From NCBI GenBank assembly GCA_947483345.1, contig CANKNL010000148.1:1-7619 (forward strand): DNA of 7,619 nt, given 5' to 3'. A program made the position numbers and the translations under genes. Below the pieces are notes generated by a model. That model saw nothing but the letters and a program-made list of their open reading frames with translations, had not been told where the DNA came from and searched no databases. The DNA comes from Chitinophagaceae bacterium. GTDB lineage: Bacteria; Bacteroidota; Bacteroidia; Chitinophagales; Chitinophagaceae. Below are positions 1-5,430 of this stretch, in pieces. Every line of letters starts with the position of its first letter. The stretch's first letter is position 1.

Positions 1-1
1 G

Positions 2-970
2 CAAATGGTTGATGAGCATTGCACTTATGTATTTATGGAATGCAGCAGCCATGCCATTCACCAGGGCAGAATAACAGGATTGCAATTTGCAGGTGCTGTA
101 TTCAGCAATATAACACACGATCACCTGGATTATCATAAAACATTTGATGCTTACATCGGGGTGAAAAAATCTTGGTTTGATAAACTGCCATCTACTGCAT
201 TCGCCATGAGCAATGCAGATGATAAAAGGGGTACAGTGATGTTGCAGAATACCAATGCAAAAAAGTATTTCTATAGCCTTAAAAGTATGACCGATTTTAA
301 GGGGAAAATACTGGATAACAGTCTTGAAGGATTACATATGACAGTGAATGATAAAGAGGTTTACTTCAGGCTGATCGGAGAATTCAACGCCTATAATTTA
401 TTAGCTGTTTATGGTACAGCTGTTTGCCTGGGCGAAGAAAAGGATAATGTACTTAGGGTATTAAGCATTTTGGATGGCGCAGAAGGAAGGTTTGATTACC
501 GGATCAGCAAAATTGTAAAAATAAAAGGCATTATTGATTATGCGCATACCCCCGATGCATTATTGAATGTGTTGGCCACGATAAAAAATTTGCGGCAGGG
601 CAATGAGCAGATCATTACGGTTGTTGGTTGTGGTGGCGACAGAGATAAAACAAAACGTCCGGTAATGGCTGAAGTTGCCTGTGCATATAGTGATAAAGTG
701 ATTTTTACTTCTGATAACCCGCGTAGTGAAGATCCGGATGAGATTTTAAAAGATATGCAGGGAGGTGTAAATGCAGTTACAAAAAAGAAAGTGATAACGA
801 TTGCCGACAGGCGGGAAGCAATTAAAACAGCTGTAAGCCTGGCCCATAAGGATGATATTGTTTTAATAGCCGGTAAAGGACATGAAAAGTATCAGGAGAT
901 TAAAGGCGTGAAATATGAATTTGATGATAAGCAGATTTTGAATGACATGTTTGAATTATTAGAGAAGTAA
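2..970 (+). CDS. murE: UDP-N-acetylmuramoyl-tripeptide synthetase MurE (5' truncated by window edge)
   Basis: MurE is a cytoplasmic ATP-dependent ligase that adds the third stem-peptide residue to UDP-MurNAc-L-Ala-D-Glu. The frame is open from base 2, so the ATG at 5 is internal. Against a usual length near 485 residues, about 160-170 N-terminal residues are missing, including the UDP-binding domain and the ATP P-loop. Counting from that ATG, the central domain shows MECSSHA (11-17) and THDHLDYH (37-44). Lys54 matches the carbamylated lysine of MurE by spacing from DYH. The C-terminal domain shows GRFDYR (161-166), IIDYAHTPDAL (176-186), GCGGDRDKTKRP (208-219), DNPRSEDP (237-244) and GKGHEKYQ (290-297). 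DNPR is the family signature for meso-diaminopimelate rather than lysine, so an A1-gamma type peptidoglycan is inferred. The stop is TAA, and mraY follows after 43 bp. Identity is secure. Confidence 0.97.
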   Translation, partial: QMVDEHCTYVFMECSSHAIHQGRITGLQFAGAVFSNITHDHLDYHKTFDAYIGVKKSWFDKLPSTAFAMSNADDKRGTVMLQNTNAKKYFYSLKSMTDFKGKILDNSLEGLHMTVNDKEVYFRLIGEFNAYNLLAVYGTAVCLGEEKDNVLRVLSILDGAEGRFDYRISKIVKIKGIIDYAHTPDALLNVLATIKNLRQGNEQIITVVGCGGDRDKTKRPVMAEVACAYSDKVIFTSDNPRSEDPDEILKDMQGGVNAVTKKKVITIADRREAIKTAVSLAHKDDIVLIAGKGHEKYQEIKGVKYEFDDKQILNDMFELLEK

Positions 971-1013
971 AAAAGATTGGCATTGGCCAAGCTATAAACT
1001 GCAAACTGAATAT

Positions 1014-2330
1014 ATGTTGTATCACATTTTTGATTGGCTTGCTAAAGAAGGTTTCCGTTTTCCGGGTATCAATCTTTTTCAGTTCATCACCTTTAGGGTG
1101 TTGCTGGCAATGATATTGAGCCTGGTGATTACAACAGTTTACGGTAAAAAGCTAATTAATTTTTTACAAAAAAAGCAATTGGGTGAATCGGTTAGGGATC
1201 TGGGATTGGCAGGTCAGAATGAGAAAAAAGGGACACCAACCATGGGCGGTATTATTATCCTGTTGGCCATTTTGATACCTACTATTTTGTTGGCTAATCT
1301 CGATAAAGTGTATATCCGCCTGATGTTATTGTGTACCGTTTGGTTAGGGACCATTGGATTTATTGATGATTATTTAAAAATAAGGTCAAAAAGAATTGCA
1401 CAGGATAAAGGGATTGCTTACAAAAAAAATGACAGTGATGGGTTGGCTGGTAGATTTAAAATTTTTGGACAGGTCATGTTGGGTATCATCGTGGGGGCTA
1501 CTCTTTATTTTACACCAAGTGTGATCGTTGAGCGTGAAATCCATAATCCAAGTATTCAGTATGTGAAAGATTCCGTTTTAAAACACGGGGAAGAATTAAT
1601 GAGCGATTCTTTTCATATTGTTAATTTGGATGGAAAGGACCACATTTTTGCAAAAGTAAAAACGCCGATCACAACTATTCCATTTGTAAAAAATCATGAA
1701 TTTAATTATGCCAAACTTTTACCAACAGCCTGGGAAAACTATGCCTATATACTTTATATCATTATTGTCATCATCATTGTAACGGCTGTAAGTAACGGGG
1801 CTAATATAACTGATGGCCTGGATGGCCTGGCAACAGGTGTAAGTGCTATCATTGGTATTTGTCTGGGCATATTTGCATACGTAAGTGGTAATATAAAATT
1901 TGCCGAATACCTCAACATTATGTACATCCCAAACCTGGGCGAATTATCCATTTTTATCGCAGCATTTGTTGGGGCATGTATAGGCTTTCTCTGGTACAAT
2001 GCTTATCCGGCACAGGTTTTCATGGGCGATACCGGAAGCCTGGCATTGGGAGGCATCATTGCCGCATTGGCAATTATTATCCGTAAAGAATTGTTGATAC
2101 CCATTTTCTGTTTCGTGTTTTTAGTGGAAAATCTGAGCGTGATGATACAGGTGGGGTATTTTAAATATACCAAACGAAAGTATGGTGAAGGGCGGCGTGT
2201 TTTCTTAATGAGCCCGCTACATCATCATTACCAGAAGTTGGGATATCATGAAAGTAAAATAGCAGTTCGTTTTTGGATCATAACAATATTAACGGTGGCT
2301 TTAGCAATTGGAACCCTAAAGCTTCGGTAA
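1014..2330 (+). CDS. mraY: Phospho-N-acetylmuramoyl-pentapeptide-transferase MraY (long Bacteroidota form)
   Basis: MraY is an integral membrane enzyme that transfers phospho-MurNAc-pentapeptide from UDP to undecaprenyl phosphate, making lipid I on the cytoplasmic face. About ten hydrophobic segments are visible. Diagnostic motifs are GTPTMGG (73-79), the catalytic Asp pair in FIDDYLK (Asp118, Asp119), NGANITDGLDGL (261-272), MGDTGSL (337-343, Asp339) and the HHH triplet in SPLHHHYQKLGY (403-405). At 438 residues it is about 78 longer than the E. coli enzyme. The excess lies mainly in a polar stretch near 170-242, between hydrophobic segments at about 150-169 and 243-260. By family topology this loop is periplasmic, where structures show a beta-hairpin. 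Bacteroidota MraY proteins are known to be longer here. The start fits the family N-terminus; no Shine-Dalgarno is seen. murE precedes it directly, with no murF between. Confidence 0.97.
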   Translation: MLYHIFDWLAKEGFRFPGINLFQFITFRVLLAMILSLVITTVYGKKLINFLQKKQLGESVRDLGLAGQNEKKGTPTMGGIIILLAILIPTILLANLDKVYIRLMLLCTVWLGTIGFIDDYLKIRSKRIAQDKGIAYKKNDSDGLAGRFKIFGQVMLGIIVGATLYFTPSVIVEREIHNPSIQYVKDSVLKHGEELMSDSFHIVNLDGKDHIFAKVKTPITTIPFVKNHEFNYAKLLPTAWENYAYILYIIIVIIIVTAVSNGANITDGLDGLATGVSAIIGICLGIFAYVSGNIKFAEYLNIMYIPNLGELSIFIAAFVGACIGFLWYNAYPAQVFMGDTGSLALGGIIAALAIIIRKELLIPIFCFVFLVENLSVMIQVGYFKYTKRKYGEGRRVFLMSPLHHHYQKLGYHESKIAVRFWIITILTVALAIGTLKLR

Positions 2331-2508
2331 ATAGTTTTGAAAAACCAAACTGGCATTTTGCAAATTGTAAAAGCTAAGTTTTTCATGCTGGCCAATATCC
2401 TTAGTAAAAGCAATAAGCCAGTCTGACTGAAAACCTGACCTGTTAAATTCTATGCTGTTGAAGAACCATTTTTTACTTCTGTTTGAAGTCTAAAAATTAG
2501 TGTATTAA

Positions 2509-3849
2509 ATGAAAAAAAAATTAGTCATACTGGGTGCAGGAGAAAGCGGTGTAGGCACTGCTTTGCTGGCAAAGCAAAAAGGCTATGATGTATTTGTAAG
2601 TGATGGTGGTGCCATCAAAACACAATACAGAACTGAATTGGAAGAAAATGAAATAGCATTTGAAGAAAACCTGCATACAGCAGAAAAGATTTTATGTGCA
2701 GATGAAGTAATGAAGAGTCCGGGTATTGCCGATAAAAATGAATTGGTGAAACAGATCAGAGCAAAAGGGATAAGCGTGATCAGTGAAATAGAATTTGCCT
2801 ATCGGTATAAGGGCCACAGTAAGATCATTGCCATTACGGGCAGCAATGGAAAAACAACCACCACGGCATTAACCTATCATATCTGTAAAACCGCCGGTGC
2901 GGATTGTGCTATGGTTGGTAATATCGGTTATTCATTTGCTAAACAAGTGGCCGTACAGCCACGAGATCTTTATGTGGTAGAAATCAGTTCTTTTCAACTG
3001 GATGATATTAAAACATTTCAACCGGATGTAGCGATACTTACCAATATCACTGAAGATCATCTCGACCGGTACGATTACAAATTTGAAAATTATATAAACA
3101 GTAAGTATAGAATTGCGATGAATCAACATCCCGAAGACGTTTTTATTTATAATCTCGATGATGCTGTAACTGTGAAAACAATAAATAATTATTCCATTAA
3201 ATCAACACTAGCCCCAATTACTATGAGTAAACAACTGCCACAAGGCGCCTATTTGCTGAATGCAAAAATGCACTTAAAATGGAAAAATGAAGAGATGCAG
3301 ATGAGTATTGAAGATTTTGCCATAAAGGGAAAACACAATCAATACAACAGTATGGCTGCAAGTTTGGCGGCTTCAGCGATTGATATCCGAAAGGAAAAAA
3401 TAAGAGAGGCACTTCAAACATTTGAAAGTTTAGAACACCGAATGGAAACAGTGGCGACCATTAAAAATGTTGAATTTATCAACGACAGTAAAGCCACCAA
3501 TATCAATAGTACCTGGTTTGCCCTGGAGAGTATGAACAAGCCGGTGATCTTAATTCTTGGCGGCGTTGATAAGGGCAATGATTATTCTTTATTAACCGAT
3601 ATGGTTAAGGAAAAGGTAAAAGCCATCGTGTGTATGGGGATTGAACACAGAAAAATTCATGAAGCCTTTGGAGATTTGGTGCCACTGATGGTGAATACAG
3701 ATAATGCAAAAGATGCTGTTCAATCCGCATTTCATTTTGCCAGTAAAGGCGATGTTGTTTTATTGAGCCCTGCCTGTGCAAGTTTTGATCTGTTTAAAAA
3801 TTATGAAGACAGAGGTAACCAGTTTAAAAAGGCCGTGAAGGAATTGTGA
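2509..3849 (+). CDS. murD: UDP-N-acetylmuramoyl-L-alanine--D-glutamate ligase MurD
   Basis: MurD is a cytoplasmic ATP-dependent ligase that adds D-glutamate to UDP-MurNAc-L-Ala, the second amino-acid step. It is complete at 446 residues, a normal length. The Rossmann-like N-terminal domain opens with LVILGAGESGVGTALLA (5-21) and carries SPGI (70-73). The central ATPase domain has the P-loop TGSNGKTTTT (110-119), EISSFQLD (158-165) and TNITEDHLDRY (178-188). Lys199 matches the carbamylated lysine by spacing from DRY. KHNQYN (275-280) and LEHRME (308-313) mark the hinge into the C-terminal domain, followed by NDSKATN (325-331), GGVDKG (351-356) and SPACASFDLFKNYEDRG (420-436). The ATG is followed at once by nine A residues encoding three lysines. 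It follows mraY after 178 bp. A GC-rich hairpin repeat abuts its TGA stop with no gap. Confidence 0.98.
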   Translation: MKKKLVILGAGESGVGTALLAKQKGYDVFVSDGGAIKTQYRTELEENEIAFEENLHTAEKILCADEVMKSPGIADKNELVKQIRAKGISVISEIEFAYRYKGHSKIIAITGSNGKTTTTALTYHICKTAGADCAMVGNIGYSFAKQVAVQPRDLYVVEISSFQLDDIKTFQPDVAILTNITEDHLDRYDYKFENYINSKYRIAMNQHPEDVFIYNLDDAVTVKTINNYSIKSTLAPITMSKQLPQGAYLLNAKMHLKWKNEEMQMSIEDFAIKGKHNQYNSMAASLAASAIDIRKEKIREALQTFESLEHRMETVATIKNVEFINDSKATNINSTWFALESMNKPVILILGGVDKGNDYSLLTDMVKEKVKAIVCMGIEHRKIHEAFGDLVPLMVNTDNAKDAVQSAFHFASKGDVVLLSPACASFDLFKNYEDRGNQFKKAVKEL

Positions 3850-3880
3850 CCTCACCCCAACCCCTCTCCAAAGGAGAGGG
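3850..3880 (+). repeat. GC-rich hairpin repeat, copy 1 (forward)
   Basis: This 31-bp element begins at the first base after the murD stop codon. A head reading CCTCACCCC is followed by a perfect 8-bp stem, CCCTCTCC (3862-3869) pairing with GGAGAGGG (3873-3880) across an AAA loop. Its base composition contrasts sharply with the AT-rich surroundings. The form resembles short palindromic intergenic repeats found in many copies in bacterial genomes; that it is multicopy here is inferred from two related copies downstream. No run of T follows the stem, so it is not a classical intrinsic terminator. In mRNA it could still fold and shield the upstream murD message from 3' exonucleases. Confidence 0.75.
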
Positions 3881-3884
3881 AACT

Positions 3885-3988
3885 GGAAGATAGAATCGAA
3901 GGCTATGTTTTATAAATTGAGAATTGTTGCATTATTGATGAAGAAATAACAACTGTTGATATGGAAGATAAAATGAGAGGATATGTTT
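3885..3988 (+). repeat. Imperfect 26-bp direct repeat pair, 78 bp apart
   Basis: The segments 3885-3910 and 3963-3988 match at 21 of 26 bases. Both start with GGAAGATA and end with TATGTTT. The offset of 78 bp is a multiple of three, and the matching codon frame is the same as that of murD. Read in that frame the copies give LEDRIEGYVL-stop and MEDKMRGYV-stop, with differences that are mostly synonymous or conservative. Each copy lies next to a GC-rich hairpin element. This could be a remnant of a duplicated coding tail or part of a larger repeat unit that includes the hairpins. It is too short to call a gene. Confidence 0.6.
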
Positions 3989-3997
3989 AGTGCACCG

Positions 3998-4033
3998 CCT
4001 CCTCTCTGTAGGAGAGGAGGAAGGGAGGTGAGG
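3998..4033 (-). repeat. GC-rich hairpin repeat, copy 2 (inverted)
   Basis: This is a second member of the family in the 271-bp murD-ftsW spacer, inverted relative to copy 1. A perfect 9-bp stem is formed by CCTCCTCTC (3998-4006) and GAGAGGAGG (4012-4020) around a 5-base loop. A flanking arm, AAGGGAGGTGAGG (4021-4033), follows. On the minus strand the arm reads CCTCACCTCCC, matching the CCTCACCCC head of copy 1. The opposed copies could pair with each other over about 150 bases of transcript. There is no T-tract after the stem. Confidence 0.72.
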
Positions 4034-4084
4034 TTGTTGGCATGCTTAATTACAAATGTTGATAAAATAATAAATGCCCGGCGG

Positions 4085-4116
4085 CCCTCTTTTTTGAAGA
4101 GGGAAGAAGGGTAAGG
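4085..4116 (-). repeat. GC-rich hairpin repeat, copy 3 (inverted, more diverged)
   Basis: A perfect 7-bp stem is formed by CCCTCTT (4085-4091) and AAGAGGG (4097-4103) around a 5-base loop. The arm AAGAAGGGTAAGG (4104-4116) follows. The arrangement matches copy 2, and on the minus strand the arm reads CCTTACCC, a one-base variant of the shared head. The element ends only four bases before the ATG at 4121, so it would be part of the ftsW leader. Its TAAGG is the only Shine-Dalgarno-like stretch near a start in this window. It is the most diverged of the three copies, which suggests the group is not a recent expansion. Confidence 0.65.
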
Positions 4117-4120
4117 CTTC

Positions 4121-5395
4121 ATGTTAGAACCAGTAAACATAAAAACATTCTTTACACCCAACATCAGTAACATGGGTGGCAATTTGGTCAGTAAAACCAA
4201 AGGCGACCGTGTTATTTGGGGTATTGTCATTATGCTCACTTTGATAAGCTTACTTGTTGTGTATAGCAGTACCGGATCGTTGGCCTATAAGTATAGCCGC
4301 AGTACCGAAAGTTATTTGTTTAAACAATTCGGATTTATCATTCTTGGTGTTTTAGTGATTTATTTTGCACACCGCGTTAACTATACTATTTATTCCAGAA
4401 TATCTTCTGTTTTATTTATTATTTCCATATTGTTATTGATTTATACAATATTTTTTGGTCAAACTTTAAATGCCGGAACCCGTTGGATAAAATTGCCGGT
4501 CATAAATATGACCTTTCAAACATCAGATCTTGCTAAACTGGCATTATTCATTTATTTAAGCAGGCAGTTAAGCCGTAAGCAGTCTGTAATTAAAGATTTT
4601 AAAAAAGGATTTTTACCAATTATTATTCCGGTAGCCATCATTTGTTTATTGATTGCCCCATCAAATCTTTCAACTGCATTGCTCATTGGAGGCACCAGTA
4701 TACTGATTATGTTTATCGGCCGGGTGAATACAAAACATATATTACTCACCATTGGTATTATATTAATTCCGATAGCCATTTTATTTACCGTTGCGGTAAG
4801 TACTTATGATAAAACAGAACACCGGGCAAAAGATATTCCGGCTGTTTTTTCTATGGGAAGAGTACCCACATGGATAGGTCGTATACAAACATTCATGTAC
4901 AGTAATAAAGAAGATGTAAATGAAAAATTGTATCAGATAAACCAGGCAAAGATTGCCATAGCCAAAGGTAGTTGGTTTGGGGCCGGGCCAGGTAACAGCC
5001 AGGCACGTAATTTTTTACCACATTCTTACAGTGATTTTATTTTTGCGATAATACTGGAAGAATATGGATTGCTGGGAGGGAGTTTTATGGTGTTTATTTA
5101 TTTGCTTTTCCTGTATCGCTGTATCCGGTTATATCGAAAATGCCCGTATGCATTTGGTGCATTTCTGGCATTGGCATTAAGTTTTATGTTGGTTATACAA
5201 GCTATTGCCAACATGGGTGTGAATGTGAATTTATTTCCTAATACGGGGGTAACCTTACCATTGGTAAGTATGGGCGGCAGTAGTTTTTTATTCACCTGTT
5301 TATCCATCGGTATTATTTTAAGTGTAGCCAGAAATGTTGAACAGATGGAAAGTCCCCAGACTCCCGACGGAGGGGAGCGGATTCAGGCAGACTGA
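4121..5395 (+). CDS. ftsW: Peptidoglycan glycosyltransferase FtsW (SEDS family)
   Basis: FtsW is the septal SEDS-family polymerase, a multi-pass inner-membrane protein that works with a class B penicillin-binding protein to polymerise lipid II into glycan strands. About ten hydrophobic segments are visible. Family motifs include VVYSSTGSLAY (46-56), GTRWI (119-123), AKGSWFGAGPGNS (281-293), HSYSDFIFAIILEE (301-314) and TLPLVSMGGSS (378-388). Asp305 aligns with the Asp proposed as catalytic in SEDS proteins. It is complete at 424 residues. The start is uncertain: ATG 4121 gives the longest form, but its first 17 residues do not look family-like, and the ATG at 4172 (Met18, then GGNLVSKTKGDRVIW) better matches remembered Bacteroidota FtsW starts. 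The last 14 residues, SPQTPDGGERIQAD, are encoded by a GC-rich hairpin sequence and look acquired. Confidence 0.96.
   Translation: MLEPVNIKTFFTPNISNMGGNLVSKTKGDRVIWGIVIMLTLISLLVVYSSTGSLAYKYSRSTESYLFKQFGFIILGVLVIYFAHRVNYTIYSRISSVLFIISILLLIYTIFFGQTLNAGTRWIKLPVINMTFQTSDLAKLALFIYLSRQLSRKQSVIKDFKKGFLPIIIPVAIICLLIAPSNLSTALLIGGTSILIMFIGRVNTKHILLTIGIILIPIAILFTVAVSTYDKTEHRAKDIPAVFSMGRVPTWIGRIQTFMYSNKEDVNEKLYQINQAKIAIAKGSWFGAGPGNSQARNFLPHSYSDFIFAIILEEYGLLGGSFMVFIYLLFLYRCIRLYRKCPYAFGAFLALALSFMLVIQAIANMGVNVNLFPNTGVTLPLVSMGGSSFLFTCLSIGIILSVARNVEQMESPQTPDGGERIQAD
5352..5390 (+). repeat. GC-rich palindromic sequence within the ftsW 3' end
   Basis: The final codons of ftsW switch abruptly from AT-rich to GC-rich DNA. 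CTCC (5361-5364) pairs with GGAG (5369-5372) around CGAC, and an outer CCC/GGG pairing is separated by an AGA bulge. It encodes SPQTPDGGERIQ, beyond the point (about VEQME) where FtsW proteins normally end. On the minus strand it contains AATCCGC, also found in the GC-rich patch at the murG start. I infer a decayed palindromic repeat absorbed into the reading frame; membership in a genome-wide family is not tested. Confidence 0.45.
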
Positions 5396-5430
5396 AATTA
5401 TTAAAAGTAAAATTGAAACTGATAGAATAA

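Noticed and set aside
977..990. TTGGC/GCCAA inverted repeat in the murE-mraY gap
   Set aside because: The 5-bp stem has no supporting context and is within chance expectation.
1754..1999. Minus-strand open frame inside mraY, and similar ones inside murD, ftsW, murG and murC
   Set aside because: All are antisense to well-conserved coding sequence, with no family motifs.
3862..3880. Intrinsic terminator after murD
   Set aside because: The stem is strong but no T-tract follows. The downstream genes are clearly part of the same pathway and direction.
3904..3911. TATGTTTT and TATGTTTA (3982-3989) as -7 promoter elements
   Set aside because: Each is one base off TAnnTTTG, but neither has a TTG at 17-21 bases upstream, and both are part of the direct repeat.
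3850..4116. CRISPR array
   Set aside because: The repeats differ in sequence, change orientation and lack regular spacers.
3910..4239. Minus-strand open frame of 109 codons across the murD-ftsW spacer
   Set aside because: It runs through the hairpin repeats and into ftsW, has low-complexity content and no recognisable motif. It is best explained by stop-poor repeat DNA.
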